Below, in pieces: positions 50,813 to 63,242 of a stretch of DNA of 64,000 nt. Each line of letters opens with the position of its first letter. The stretch's first letter is position 1. The notes under the pieces were generated by a model. That model had not been told where the DNA came from. It was given only the letters and a program-made list of their open reading frames with translations, and did not search any database. Location: positions 1 through 64,000 of the forward strand of contig CAICTM010000102.1 of the NCBI GenBank assembly GCA_903772945.1, written 5' to 3'. Both the position numbers and the translations under genes were made by a program. Source of the stretch: Seminavis robusta. Taxonomy: Eukaryota > Bacillariophyta > Bacillariophyceae > Naviculales > Naviculaceae.

Positions 50813-53503
50813 TTACTTCCCGAAGGCCAGATTGCGGAGTTCATCTTTCTCTTTCTTCTTGTTTTTCTTCTTGCCCTGCGGTTGCTGCTGTTGGTTCTGT
50901 TGCTTATTTTGCTTGGCCATGAACTTGGTGGCGGTTCCGCCTTGCGGTCCTTCGTTGGCTGCTGCGGTAGCTACACTGGCCACTGTCTTTTTGTTTGTTT
51001 GGGTGACGCTCGTCGGAGCTGCTCCTGCACCCCATGCGCCCTTCTTCTTCCCATTGGCAACCACATACCGGGTACCAGCAGGTCTGGCAGAGGAAACAGC
51101 AGCAAGGCTAGGGCCTCCACCCCAACCAGAAGCAGCGGCAGGAGCCCTACCCGTAGAAGCAGGCGACATCGTAGGAAATGACTCCGGTGTCAAATCCGGT
51201 GGGGCGGCATTCCACGAGCTGGCAGCTGGGCGCGGAGCGGATGTCAGTCTGGGCGCAGGGGCGGGCGGTGCTTTCGAATACCTGGTCCGCAGCGACTCCA
51301 TGTAGCGCAATGCCTCATTCACAGAAGAGTCGCTGGGACACGACGAAACCAATGCTGGGAAAGTCTTCCAAAAGTCGGGGTCGCCATATCCCTGCTCAAA
51401 CAAAGCCGCGGCTTGATCCACGTAGGAGTCCGGCTCAAGGTCACCAGTGGCGAAATCTCTTGTCAACTTCTTGAGCTTTTTGTACTTGGCTGGCCCAAGG
51501 GATGCCTGCATGTCATTCAAGGTATCCTGGGGATTCGCTGGTGCCAGTGTAGATTGCGGCATTTGCAAGACGTTGGCCCTGGCGGCTTGCGTAGGTTGCT
51601 TTTTGTTTCCAATGACTCGGTTCTTGACCGAATTGTTCTTGTTGCTTGCGCCGGGGGGCGGAGGAAAGTCCGTTTGGCTGTTCAGCGAAGGAGGGGCCTT
51701 CTTGGGTACATGCGCTGAAACTACGGGACGCGCTGCAGGCCTTGCCGCCGCGTTCGATGTGGCGGGAGCTGGGAAGTCGACAGCGCTGTTCCATGACGGA
51801 GCTGGTTGTTTGTTGTACTTGTTGGAGAGATTTCCTGCAGCAGTGTACTTTGCTGGCTTTTTGGAGCCTCCACCCAGAGCCGGAAAGTTGTCTTGAGTTA
51901 GATTCTCCGCGCGGTTTCGATGCGCGGGAGCCATTGCGACCGGAGGGAACGCAGCGCTGTTGTGCTGATACGAGTGCGGCGCAGCTGCCACTGGTTGCGC
52001 CCGTGTACCCCACCCACCGGCAGCGGGTACGGGCTGATGCGCAGCACCACGCATTGCTGCGAATTGTCGGTTGCTGGCGACGGCTCCAGCCCTGACGCCG
52101 GTACTCTTCGGTCCAGCCGACGAAGGAAGGGCCGGAAAATCTGTTTCCGTGACGGCTCCAGCATTTTTGTTTCTGGGAGCGACTCTCTGGACAGTGCTCG
52201 AAGAGGTCCAACCAATATTCAATGGTTGCTGCCCCGCAGCCGCCGACCCGTCTCCGCCCGTGGCTGCTTGTAATGTGGGAAATGATACGCCTTGGTTCTC
52301 CAGTTCTTGTTGTTCACGAATCTGAGCTGCATGGGCCCGGAATTCGGCAGTGCGCTGTAGATGCAGGGGATGCAACGTTGGGCCATCATTCCGGGGCAAG
52401 GCCGCCGGAACAAACGCTTCTCCTTGTAGTCCAAAGTTGAAGTCCTCTTCCGTGGGCACTTCTTGTCTTGCCTGTTCGACACCAGACCCATCATATCCTG
52501 TTCTTCGTGTCCTAAACTCCAATTGAATTTTTGAGGATCCCGTAGTGGTTCCTCCGTGGACTTGGCGTTCGTGTGCGTGAAGATCAATCTCGTTCTCAAA
52601 CACTACAAATCTGGCTTGCAAGCACTGGACATCCTGACAGATGAAGTGTGCCTTGCCAAAGTGTTTTTCCAAGTTTTGATAATTCCGGAAAAACTGATTC
52701 TGCATGCCTTGTTTTTCGCAGACATGGCACTTGTAATGATCCTTCTGTAAGTGAAGGTGCAAATGGGTCAAATCATAGAAACGTTTGGGCCTGCAAAACT
52801 CGCAAATGGGATGCCCGCCAAAGCCAGTCCCCGGATCTCCTTTGGTCAAGTGTTTCTTCAATTGGTGTGGGGCCATTCGTGGCAAGCGCGCCACAAAGTC
52901 TCTCTTGTTATCGATGCAGAGCGTGCAGAGTGCCAGCCTGTGTTTGACGCGCAAGTGATCTTGAAGAGACCGCAACGGCGTGGCTGGTTTCTTTGGCTTT
53001 TTCTTTTGCTGCTGCTGCTGTTTGTTGCCTTCTGCGTCCACTTCCTCTGCTGCTTCTTCCTCATTATCGGGTACAGTACCATCGTAAGGACAGTTTTGTT
53101 GCGTGCACTGATAGCCAAAGAGGGGTTGAATCTCTGCGTGATAATGCGAATGCTCAAAAAACATGCCCACATTCTCACGATAGATATAATTTCCACCCAG
53201 TTCGTCTCCCCACATGGGATACTCGTCAAACGTCTTACCAGGAGTGTCCACTATGATCTTGTCATGTTCTTCCTTGCAAATGGGACATTTCCTGTTGCCG
53301 TGCAAGTGACGTAACCGCAGGTGACAGACGCCACAAATTTCGTTGTGGTTGCACGGTGAAATACCCGGATGATGGAGCTCGGAATAGCAGACTAAGCAGT
53401 GCTGCTGATCGCCAACGGATTCGTGGGGATCCAACTCTGTGAGCGGCACAGAGGGAGCGGTGGCGGATGGTTCTTCATCGGCCGTGGTTTCTGTGGTGGA
53501 CAT
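50813..53503 (-). CDS. ZNF598/Hel2-type RING E3 ubiquitin ligase
   Basis: An 896-aa single-exon gene. The N-terminal RING (residues about 37-78) shows CLVCYSELHHPGISPCNHNE IC, then CHLRLRHLHGNRKCPICKEE. A run of C2H2-type fingers follows (for example CTQQNCPYDGT, HPICEFCRPKRFYDLTHLHL HLQKDHYKCHVCEK, CQDVQCLQARFVVF), the layout of ZNF598 and yeast Hel2. The C-terminal half is Ala/Pro-rich with repeated DFPALG/NFPALG-like blocks (TDFPALPSS, DNFPALGGG), also family-typical, and ends in a Lys-rich stretch. These ligases recognise collided ribosomes and ubiquitinate small-subunit proteins in ribosome-associated quality control. The protein is complete without introns. Confidence 0.93.
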   Translation of the reverse strand: MSTTETTADEEPSATAPSVPLTELDPHESVGDQQHCLVCYSELHHPGISPCNHNEICGVCHLRLRHLHGNRKCPICKEEHDKIIVDTPGKTFDEYPMWGDELGGNYIYRENVGMFFEHSHYHAEIQPLFGYQCTQQNCPYDGTVPDNEEEAAEEVDAEGNKQQQQQKKKPKKPATPLRSLQDHLRVKHRLALCTLCIDNKRDFVARLPRMAPHQLKKHLTKGDPGTGFGGHPICEFCRPKRFYDLTHLHLHLQKDHYKCHVCEKQGMQNQFFRNYQNLEKHFGKAHFICQDVQCLQARFVVFENEIDLHAHERQVHGGTTTGSSKIQLEFRTRRTGYDGSGVEQARQEVPTEEDFNFGLQGEAFVPAALPRNDGPTLHPLHLQRTAEFRAHAAQIREQQELENQGVSFPTLQAATGGDGSAAAGQQPLNIGWTSSSTVQRVAPRNKNAGAVTETDFPALPSSAGPKSTGVRAGAVASNRQFAAMRGAAHQPVPAAGGWGTRAQPVAAAPHSYQHNSAAFPPVAMAPAHRNRAENLTQDNFPALGGGSKKPAKYTAAGNLSNKYNKQPAPSWNSAVDFPAPATSNAAARPAARPVVSAHVPKKAPPSLNSQTDFPPPPGASNKNNSVKNRVIGNKKQPTQAARANVLQMPQSTLAPANPQDTLNDMQASLGPAKYKKLKKLTRDFATGDLEPDSYVDQAAALFEQGYGDPDFWKTFPALVSSCPSDSSVNEALRYMESLRTRYSKAPPAPAPRLTSAPRPAASSWNAAPPDLTPESFPTMSPASTGRAPAAASGWGGGPSLAAVSSARPAGTRYVVANGKKKGAWGAGAAPTSVTQTNKKTVASVATAAANEGPQGGTATKFMAKQNKQQNQQQQPQGKKKNKKKEKDELRNLAFGK

Positions 53504-55196
53504 GGTGGATTATGTGAATTCAATCAAATCTCAAGTTCTTGTCCTCTTGTTGTTGTTGTGATCTATGTTCAATAAAATGTATGGTGACCTCTAATTTCTA
53601 ATCTCTTTCTTCTTGGAGGTTCCAATTGTTTCCGTCGCCTCGTAGTCTTGTCTTGGTTTGCTTTGTTGCTTGTTTGCTTGTTTCTGATGGTAATGCTCAG
53701 TGCTCAAACCTGTTCCTGTTTCGATGGCAGCGAAACGTGTGTTTTGCGTGTTGTGGGCTGCTTGCTTGGGCTGTGATGGATCCGGATACAGGACTGTCAA
53801 ACTCTTCCACGTGGAAGGAGCTGCATCCGTCATTGGAACCGTCAGCCGTCAGCCGAGGCTGGAAGACAGCTTTGGTAAACAGGTAGATGCGGTAATAATA
53901 ATTTTATAGGAAATGTTTGAGAGTGAATGTTAACATTAACTCTATTTATACCGCAACTACCACTTTGAAGCTGTCTTTGCTGACCGTTGTGGGAAACCCT
54001 AGCTCTATTTGACCGGGCATCCTTCGCGCCCAATTTCATTGAGAGACCAATGAGATATAAGACAACGAATTCAAAGCCTTATGTCAATAAGTAGCTTGCG
54101 TATCAACGGCCATAAAATTCAGAGGACCTTAAACATTGGGTTACTTAAATGGCCGACTAGGACAGCTTCAGTAACAATTGTCCTTTGAGAAATTCGGAGG
54201 CATAAAGTGTCACGCCATTTGAAGGCCAGGCAAGTGGGAGGTGGGAGGGGAGTGCAGCTTTTTAAAAATAACCTGAAGCAATGGCGAGAGCAAGGCATGA
54301 ACACAGAACGGGGGATCTAGAGAAGGGAAGTTATCTATGGAAGCCAATGGGGGGCCAGGCTTACTGTAGTAGGCAAAGAAGAGGCGGAATTCGGGACTAG
54401 GTTCCGCAGGATCAGGGCGACAAACTGAGCAAGGTATTGGCTACAATCAACAATTATGTAGCTACTGGAGGCTGGATTCTTGACATTTTTTGATTGTGCC
54501 TTTCAAAGCGAACAAAAGTGAGGTAAGCCTGTGTAGCAAGTACAGCTGAACCTGAGGCGTTAGCAACAGGAAGACATTAGCCATGTAGCAACTCACTGCT
54601 CAGTTGCCTCACCGTAGGCTTTAGGATTAGAAAGGCATTGACCGCAAGTACACAAATGTAGCCATTTCTGGCTGAATTGGTACAATGTGAATCACCTATC
54701 CAAGCCTGAGATTATAGGGAGAGAAATGTGTTAGTTACAATCAACACTGGTGTAGCCATTTCTGGCTGAATTGGTACAATGTGAAATCACCTAACGAAGC
54801 CTGAGAATAGGGAGAGAAAGTGTTTTGCTGGTTAGGTCTACAATCATCAAAAATAATAAAGTCACCACAGTCTATGTACGCGACCCCCCCCCAAAAAAAC
54901 AAGGGGGACCGTTTTGAAAGGGGGAGGACAATTCATTTCGAATTTCGCGCCTGGCTTTTGGCGGGTGGCAAAACCGCCCAAAAAGCGGAGACCTCATTTC
55001 TCCCTCGGCTTTGGCTGTTGTCAACAAACATCCTTCTAAAGGATCCTCTTACTTTTCTAGCTGTCGATGTTGTCGTCTGGGTGATGGATCAGCATTGAAG
55101 AGAGTCAAGTCAAATCAAATCAACAAATAGGCGTGTTGTTGTTGAACTTTTGGAGAGAGCGAGTGACGGCGAGTAGACAGTAAACCAGGAAGCAGG
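53504..55196. other. Long intergenic region with a 95-bp duplication
   Basis: No gene was recognised in 1.7 kb. A segment beginning TGTAGCCATTTCTGGCTGAA occurs at about 54656 and again at about 54751 with small differences, a tandem duplication with a period near 95 bp. Short related pieces (ATGTAGC plus AACTCACTG or CTACTGGAG) lie just upstream, near 54460 and 54585. Confidence 0.5.
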
Positions 55197-56761
55197 ATGA
55201 ATGTGCCAACGACCCGTCGTAGATCATTGCGCAATGCCGGCAAGAAAGGCCAACAGCATCAGGCAAAGCAGGAAGAGAAAAAGCCAGTCCCAATGGTCAC
55301 CACTCGAAAGCGTCGAGGGGCCTTGAAGGTAGGTTTGCTGTCATTTCCTGGTGGTTTGTTGCACGAAAAGGCGCCTTTTTAGTCCTCTTCTCAGGGAGCC
55401 GTTGGAATGATGAATGATTCAATACATTTCTGACTGTACTTCTACTTCATTCTCTTTTGCTTGACAACTTCGTACAACGAGCAGGATCTCACCAATGAGA
55501 ATGATGAAGAGACAACCAGAAAATCCAAAAAGCCTCGCGCCGTAGTGACGGAGAAGGCCGAAAGGCGACGGACTAGAAGCGTCGCACGGGCTTCCAAGGA
55601 CAAGGAAGAAGACGACAACCCACCCAGTGCCCCCATTACACGGGCCAAGGCGAAGCAGGTAAAAGGCGACAATCATATCGTTGTCCCCACACGAGACCCA
55701 AAAAGTAAAAGCAGTCAGCCGGATCCCGAGCCTCCCAAACCGGAAAAGCGTCTTCCACTCATCCCTTCCAGACGACGCAGTTGCCGTCTCATCAAAGACG
55801 CTCCAATCTACCGGCATCCTGCCAACTACCATCCTGGCTACGACTACCAATACGCTGGCGTTGCCGACGACATTGACTTTCGCGACTTTGACGATCCAAC
55901 CTGTGCTACGGACTATGTCCTGGACATGTACAACACTTTCCATGACAAGGAAGCCGAAACCTGTGCCAAGCCCTACTTGCACAAACAACCATCTATCACA
56001 CACCGAATGCGAGCCATCTTGGTGGACTGGCTCGTCGAGGTCCACTCCAAGTTCCGGCTGACTCCAGAGACGCTCTACTTGGCAGTCAACTTGGTGGACC
56101 GCTTCTTGATGCGAGAAGAACTTGCTCGCAGTGACCTGCAACTTTTAGGGGTTACTTCTCTCATGATTGCTGCCAAGTACGAGGAGATCTATCCTCTCGG
56201 ATTGACTGATCTTGTCTACATTTGCGACAACGCCTACACGCGACGTGATGTAAGTGTTCTTCTAGCTCGTAACGCCTGCGCAAATGGTTGTCTGCTGCCA
56301 CGATCTCACAACATCTCGTTCTACATGTACAATGTCGGCTCTGCATACAGGTCTTGGATATGGAAACTACCATCCTAAATGCTTTAGAGTATCAGGTGGT
56401 GATCCATAGTGCACACCGGTTTCTTTTGCGCTACTTGAAGGCTGCGCATGCCGACAAGAAGATTGTCCAATTGTCGTGCATGATCCTGGACGGAGCTTTG
56501 ATCAGCTCCCGTCTTCTGGAGTATCTTCCCAGCCAGCTCGCGGCCGCAGCTGTTGCAATCGCTCGACATGCTGCAGGAAGACACACATGGAGCCCCACGC
56601 TGCTGAAATATGCACGCTATTCAGAGGAGGAAGTGTTGCCTGTTGCCAAGGCAATTCTAGTTGAAAAGAGGGGCATCGACCCCGAGCTCAACTCCATTCG
56701 TAAGAAGTATTCGAGCTCTCGCTACGGTTGTGTTGCCGAGACGATCCTGGATCTGTTTTAA
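55197..56761 (+). CDS. B-type mitotic cyclin
   Basis: Three exons, 55197-55328, 55485-56249 and 56351-56761, give 435 aa, all joined in phase 0. The cyclin box runs from about residue 190: HRMRAILVDWLVEVHSKFRL (the MRAILVDW signature of A/B cyclins), then ETLYLAVNLVDRFL and LQLLGVTSLMIAAKYEEIYP. The second fold follows across the last intron (VLDMETTILNALEY, HRFLLRYLKAA). The N-terminus is basic and begins with RRSLRN, a possible destruction box (RxxL), consistent with control by CDC20, whose gene lies 10 kb away. Cyclin B activates CDK1 at mitosis. A versus B type is judged from the box signature only. Confidence 0.92.
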
Positions 56762-58233
56762 ATGTGAATACGATATTTTATTACTTCGAAAGTTGATTGA
56801 ATGATTGATTGGATGAGAAAGATTTTACCAGGGCAATGCCAGTGCTCTGAATGACTACAGTATCTCTTTAATAAAAAATAAGCATGAATAAAAAAGCAAA
56901 CAGTTATGATATCGCAGTCTTTGCTTTAGAAGATGGTCTGCTTCACTCTCTTTCCACTCGTCTGCATTTGCAACCCATCTCCAAACTTCTGGCCATTGTG
57001 AGTCTTCCCCTTCAAGAGCAGACTCAGATTACCGTGCGGTACTTCTAATCAACATCATCTCCACCGTGATTCTTGTATCTGCTCCGATGCGTAGCCCCGC
57101 TACTGGTACAGCTTCGGCTGCCCGGCTCTTCCTTGAGCGTCCATTCCGAGTGACGAGTCATGTGCTCCCCTGCCTCATCCGGTCTAACTGTCCTCCATTG
57201 TTGTGTCGTACTTTAGGTCGCACATACATAGACAAAGGAATTGAAGAATCATTGAAGGGGTCCAAAGAGAACCGCCAAAACAAAAGGATGTTGTAGGCGG
57301 GAGATTCTTCATTCTTTGTTGGACTTGGTCTCGCTCCCAAAAGGTATTTTTTCCTGAGTTTATGCAGAACCAAATCCCGGAATTGAATGTAAAAAATGGC
57401 GGAGGAAAGACAACACATACATCAAGGAAGCCCCAAACTTGGCGGGGACACATTTCAATAATTCTCCGTCATGTTCCAAATCTGTTCCCTTCGAGCTCTT
57501 TGTTGATCCTCCGGGCCTCTACATGTATTGCGCACTTGGCGCGGAGCTTGGGCTGGCTGAGAGGGGGGCGTTGGACCTGACAGTGTCACAAAACATCATC
57601 AGAAAGTCGCAAAATGTGAAGCGGTGGTCGGAGGGCATGGCCGGGCGTACTGTACACTGTACAGTATGATACATGTCGTACGTCGTACGACTGCACAACA
57701 TTGCGAGATCAAGCTTTGGACGTTAAGTAACGTCTCCTTCTATGACCCATTTGGTGTTACTAGTAGTGAATTAGAGAGGATTAGAAGCTCAATAACAAAA
57801 TGAATTTTTAAGTTTGGCGAAGAAGCCAATAAAAAAAGTGACTCCAATGACACAGACCACAAAACAACATCCGGCAACGGCCACCTGGCTATCTATCGGT
57901 GCTATGGTAGGCTATAGTACCGTAGTGAAACCGATGAACTTGAGGAGGAAACGATGGTTGTCGGGGTTTTCCCGCATGTCGAGGCATCGACGGCGTGTTA
58001 CTCTTGTGCAAGGGAAGGCGTGGCCGATTTTACTGCTAAAGCAGCTCGGCAACCGGTGCGGGCTGATGCACACGTTCCCGAAGTTGCCATCAATACAAAG
58101 CGCCATCGTGCATTCCGTGCAGGTACACTGTCATTTTTCGCCAAGAGCGAACAAGACGATCATTCAAAGATCTAATCCATGTAGTTGCTTGGCTGCGATG
58201 CGATGAGTCCACGAGTATTAGCATTAGTTGTGT
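56762..58233. other. Intergenic, no gene seen
   Basis: A plus-strand ORF at 57814-58206 (130 codons) and a minus-strand ORF at 57912-58106 overlap; neither resembles a protein family. The palindrome GTACACTGTACAGTA-like sequence lies near 57650. Confidence 0.35.
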
Positions 58234-60648
58234 TCAACCTGCCTGGTTCGGCTGTTCGTCAGTCGATTTATCCAATGCCGCATAAAAAGTTTCTCCCTCT
58301 TCCATTGATTCACTCGACCTATTGGGTGCAAATTGTGTCGGCGCTTGGGGGTGGGGGAGGCCACACAGAACAGCTTCACTGGCGCGCCACTCTGCTGCCG
58401 TATGAGCAATCTCTGATCTGCTGAGGAGGGCTTTTGCGCCTGTATCCAATGGCCAAAGGCTGTAGTATTCAAAGGCATCCAGAAATGCTCCAATCGTCTG
58501 AGATCCACATATTCGGAGACTTGCAACGACTGCACGTAAGTGGTACAGTGTAGCAAAAGCACAGCTTCATTGCGATAGGGTCCATGCGTCTTACCGAGGA
58601 ATGCTGTCGTCCGACAAACTGAAATTGGTGATGATGTAGACGCCTGTGAGTGAGAAAAATGTTTTCTTTGCTTCGTCCGACTCCTTCTGTCTTCCAACGA
58701 AATTGATGGTGCTGCCATCCATCAGCTTGGTTAGACGCAGGTGTCCAATCTGTGGCTGAGTAGTGTGATCTGGTGCTTTCGCGTACTGCCATTCAACTTT
58801 TCGAAGTAAACAATGTGCTGTCACGGAACTCCTTTTGGCAACCTGATCACTACAAGTAGTTTTGCTGTGTGGTTGTTGAATACCGGTATACCGGGTTCCT
58901 CCCGGAAACTCACGTTGCCCGTCGAAGAACTCATAGGGTTGGAAGGAGCGACCACTCTCCTCGGTGTTCGTGAGCAACATGTCTCCAAATTCGGGCATCA
59001 GTTGCGGCTTGTCGAGATCCGATCCTTCATACTCTTCGATGGCCTGATCAATGAGATATCCCTGCACAATTCCCCTAGTGCGTAAGTCAAGCAACCGCGG
59101 TAGTTGATCATCAATCAACGTAATGAAGAGAATCGCCACCGAGTTGACAACGCAGTCGCGAAACGTTTCTGATGCTAGAACCTACAAACCGGACAGCAGA
59201 TGAGATGGGATGCAAGGCCTGCAGTAGTATATGGTTTGCGACTCAAAATTGGCTCGACCCATCTTTCCTCGCAGCTGGTACTGGTACCGGTGCTGTAGAC
59301 GTACCACAAGCGAACCGCACATGGCGACGTATATGGGTAGAACCTACAAACCGGACAGCAGATGAGATGAGATGAGATGCAAGGCCTGCTGTAGTATATG
59401 GTTTGACTGAGACTCGACATTGGCTCGACCCACTTTCCCCGCAGCTGGTATACTGTGGACGTACCACGCTTGAAAGGAAATCCATAGCTCCAAGCAAAAA
59501 CGTTCCAGATCGATGCCGGTACATGTACAGATACTGGAAGACTTCCTGCGTGCTCTCGATCTCTTGTTGTGCAACGAGTAACCCGTACAAAAGTACGCCC
59601 AAGGCCAAACCGTAATTCTGAGCAACTGTCGATGACCACTGATCATTGGTCCCAAGCCACTCTCCTTCATTCAATGATAAGAGGCTTAGGGTCAAATAGG
59701 AACAAGCACAAGTCTTGAAATAGAAAGGAAAGATGGCGAAGAAGAAAGGGAGTCGGTTGCAATTGTATTTTGTCATGCAAAGAACCAATCGGTACGTGTT
59801 GAGTTTTGATTTATCCACCAGCAGCATCTTCAGCTTCAGTTTGGCGAAAACAATGCGTAGCAGCTGCACGAATCTGTTTCTTGCCCGCTCTCTTTGATGT
59901 CTCAACAGGGATCCCTCGCGTTCATGTCGAGTTAGCTGCGGCTGTGTCATTTTGATCGTCTGTCTGGCCTCTTCAAGGGCATTCATGCGGGCCTCGTGCA
60001 TGAGCAAGCTCTCTTCGAATTCTGTGTTCGTTGCCTCCTCGGAAAAGGCAGAGGCGAGAGTGCAAGCAAAGCTATTGGGCATGTGAGGAATCCAGGAGCC
60101 TTCTCTACCGTCAGAAGATAACCGGGTGAACCTACCTGTAGTATTCACTTTCTTCCATCCCCATGCACATGTCAAGCAATTCTGTGAGCGCGTACTTGGC
60201 CGCAGTCGTATTCTTCGTGATGGCATCAGCCTATAAAAGATCAAACAAATCGGCCACGAAAAACTTGAGTGGCGCAAAATCACTGAAGAAAACACGTCGA
60301 GAAAGCAGCGTATAGTTATAGCACATACCTTGAAGGCATCTCGCAACTGAGTGAAGCTTGAAGTATGAGCGTGATCATCAGTATGCCGAGTTCTGAGTCC
60401 CCCAGTGTCCCACTGCGATGTCGCCATAATAATATGCAAACAAATGAGCAGACGAAGCGGATGATTGGTCGAGAATCAGACCACATACCTCCATCTTGTC
60501 TTCGGTGATGAAGAGCCGACTAGGAAAAGGCCGAAGTTGTACCTGTTTCAGTTCCTCGTCTGAGATATTTGAGCATCATGATCACGAATGAATCTGTAAT
60601 GACGGGCGTGACACTCAATTTCCTTGACTTACCAGTGTATTCGCGCAT
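58234..60648 (-). CDS. Multi-exon membrane protein of unknown function
   Basis: The 5' exons can be placed with frame continuity: 60633-60648, 60489-60559, 60329-60412, 60136-60230, then a long exon from 60071. The start reads MREYTDEELKQVQLRPFPSR. The long exon holds a helical charged part (NALEEARQTIKMTQPQLTRH) and two membrane helices (LPFFFAIFPFYFKTCACSYL; NYGLALGVLLYGLLV). A further exon from about 59175 to 58595 begins FRDCVVNSVAILFITLIDDQ and is largely soluble (YLIDQAIEEYEGSDLDKP). The final exon probably ends at 58234 (FEYYSLWPLDTGAKALLSRS). The 3' splice pattern is not resolved. An internal 162-bp tandem duplication lies in the intron at 59177-59470. No family was recognised. Confidence 0.55.
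59177..59470. repeat. 162-bp tandem duplication in an intron
   Basis: AGAACCTACAAACCGGACAG starts both copies, at 59177 and 59339. The first copy is about 162 bp; the second is partial and contains an expanded GAGAT run. It sits between coding exons of the membrane-protein gene. Confidence 0.85.
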
Positions 60649-60749
60649 CTCTAGTATACAGAGAGGGTTTAAAGGAAACGGTTCAGACAGAATGGCACCG
60701 GTACCGTAGCCGATTCGGAGCAGAAACGAGACTCTACCGTGCAATCCAA

Positions 60750-61799
60750 CTACACAATAGGCGTACCTTCCGGGCGCAACAATACCAGGGAAGATCCTTC
60801 AGAGGACACTGGTTCGTTCGATCGAGCTGCGCTGCTGCCAAATCCATTTCCCTTGATGACTTCCTTGGTTTCCAGCGTTTCGTTCCATGCTGGAAGATGG
60901 TTGCACCCGCGAACTTCTTCTTTGATGAGGCGGACGGCCGAGCTTGGCTTTGTGCTGTTGCTGCCACCGCTTTCATTGTCAGAAGTCTGATGAGACCAGC
61001 CGCGCCTTGTGCGATCAATCGAAGACGCACTGGTTTCGTTGACAGAATGGCTCCATTGGGGACCGACGCTGCCGCCAAGTGCATGATATGGGAACATTTG
61101 TGGATAAGGTGGACTGACCCAGGGACAGGAGCTGTAGCTTTCGTGTGCCATTGACTTGTTCATAGCACTAGCACTTCCAACAGATGTCCCTGATCCACCT
61201 GGAGAGGGATTCGTACATGTAGAACTGATTTGACTTGGCATGGTGCGCTGCCGAGCGGGTGACACGGACTGTCGACCTTTCGAAGCAGCTAATGAACTAC
61301 ATGCAGCCATTGCCAAGTGCAACTTCTGGTTCTCGGCTTCCAAATCACTGACTTTCTTTCCGAGGTTTCGTACAAGGCACAACAGTTCGGCATTCGAAAT
61401 AGATTCATCGTTTAGCGACAGTGAGCTTTCGCTTTGATCCCCACATTGGGAGGCCCTGCTGTTGGCATCTGGGGGGAGGAAAGTCGGACCCACTCTGGCT
61501 TCGGTCACAGTTGCTGTGCTTGTTGAAGCCAAGAGACAAGTGGTTCCCTCACTGGGAGCTTCTACGAAAGCCCTGTTTGCATCCATTGCCTTCTTGGAGG
61601 CAAGTCTCCGAGCTATTAGATAGCTGCAGTAACCTCTGTAAGCTCGCCAGTAATAGCACACGAATGGGCCGGGTGGGATGAGCCCTTCTTGTTTGAATCG
61701 ATCGAATCTTCGGAGGTTCTTCAGGGACATGCACTTTAAAAATAATAATGACAGAAGCTTCCGCAAGAGCGCTATACGTACAGCACCGGTACCGAACAC
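60750..61799 (-). CDS. Coiled-coil protein of unknown function
   Basis: An ORF of up to 349 aa. The first 25 residues are probably not coding; MSLKNLRRFDRFKQEGL at 61730 is the better start, and an upstream exon is possible. A basic stretch (YLIARRLASKKAMDANRAF) is followed after about 50 residues by a leucine-heptad coiled coil (ELLCLVRNLGKKVSDLEAEN QKLHLAM). The rest is Ser-rich and low in hydrophobic residues. A regulatory protein that dimerises by the coiled coil is conceivable, but the basic part does not match bZIP. The gene runs in the same direction as the membrane-protein gene 100 bp downstream. Confidence 0.45.
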   Translation of the reverse strand: MFGTGAVRIALLRKLLSLLFLKCMSLKNLRRFDRFKQEGLIPPGPFVCYYWRAYRGYCSYLIARRLASKKAMDANRAFVEAPSEGTTCLLASTSTATVTEARVGPTFLPPDANSRASQCGDQSESSLSLNDESISNAELLCLVRNLGKKVSDLEAENQKLHLAMAACSSLAASKGRQSVSPARQRTMPSQISSTCTNPSPGGSGTSVGSASAMNKSMAHESYSSCPWVSPPYPQMFPYHALGGSVGPQWSHSVNETSASSIDRTRRGWSHQTSDNESGGSNSTKPSSAVRLIKEEVRGCNHLPAWNETLETKEVIKGNGFGSSAARSNEPVSSEGSSLVLLRPEGTPIV

Positions 61800-63242
61800 G
61801 CCTTTTTGGCGTTTGAAGATGGCAAATGCCTTTGTGCCGCTCTGTTCCGAAAGAAAAGCCCACTACCGGCTTTCATGGTACATGCTGGCTCTGACGATGG
61901 CAAAGATGCAATGGCCTCCGTTCAAACCAACAGGATTCTGGTCGTACCGATCATGCATTGCACTCGGGGTTTCGGACGCTCCATCTCCACTATTAGTATG
62001 TAGTATGGCGGTCGTGGAAAGAGTTGGACAATAAAAACCGTAGACTAACTTCCCTGGAGCTCAAGCGGAAATGGGAACGTTTACGATCTAAAATAAAAAT
62101 TGGAAACAGGAAATTCCGTCTCCTTGAGACGGCGCTCCTTTTGGTTACCCCTTCAGTTGCACTCTGAAATCGATTCGCCCGCGTTTACTGTGTAAAATAG
62201 AGTAGCAGCACTTCAGTTGCAGAATCAACGGTCATGTGTATCCGTAAGTACCAAACCTGTACTTAACGTGTTTTAACATCTGTACACATACATTTAGATC
62301 GATTCGTGGATTAAAAAAACCGTTGAAGGTTCTAAGGTTAAGGTTAAACTAACTCATCGCATGCGCACGTACCGGTACAGGTCCAGCCAAATCCATTGTT
62401 GAAGGTGCAGCACTGACTTCTCTCCCTCATTGAATTGCTATGGCAAACAGGAGAGAAATCCAAGCTTGGCCGACAAGAATGGTGTTGGATCGGTCGAACC
62501 GCTGGTACGGTACCGTACGAGGTAAGCCAATTTCCAAGAGTGTTATTGAAGGTGTAGATTCGAAAGCCATCCCTCATTCAATTTCTATGGACCGCGGGAA
62601 GGCAGTCAGATCTCAGCCGTCACCAGGTGAGTTGTTTTATTTATTCAAGTCGATCGTTCGCACCTCTATTATCTCTATTATCAAGCCTCACTCAAGCCGA
62701 CCTTCTCCGGTGTAGATTCGAAAGCCATCCCTCATTGAATCCTATGGACCATGGGATGGCAGTCAGTTCTAGGTCCATGACAGCCAAGTTGGTGCAATTT
62801 GGAAAACAAGGGGGTAACATCTAAGAAGCGCATAATGGGGTCTCGCGAAAACAGCGAGGTCTGGAAGGTACCGAACGACATGCGTCCCTAGGCGATTGGT
62901 GACGTCATTGCTCCCGGATTTGGATGGTGTTTGTTGTGGAACATGTACTGGGTTCTCCATTGGGTGTGGCAGTATGCACCGTTTTGGAACCCTGCATGCA
63001 TCCTAAATTCCCAACCCCATAGGTACCGACCAATTTTGTGGTCCCGTTTTGTCCCCTATGCCATACCAATGAACATGGAAACTACATACAGAATCCGGTA
63101 CAGAGCGGTTTGGGGGTTAGCTTTTGGTAACCACACTCATATTTTGTAAGGTCGTGTAGACTTTGCCTAAGGTATTACAGTTCCTTTATATGGGCTAGCG
63201 ATCGGCAATTACTACTAGCTAGCTACTACTACTAGTTGTATC
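61800..63242. other. Intergenic with a dispersed 65-bp repeat
   Basis: GGTGTAGATTCGAAAGCCAT followed by CCCTCATT(C/G)AAT and CTATGGACC occurs at about 62550 and 62710; a weaker third version lies near 62430. No gene was recognised. Confidence 0.5.
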
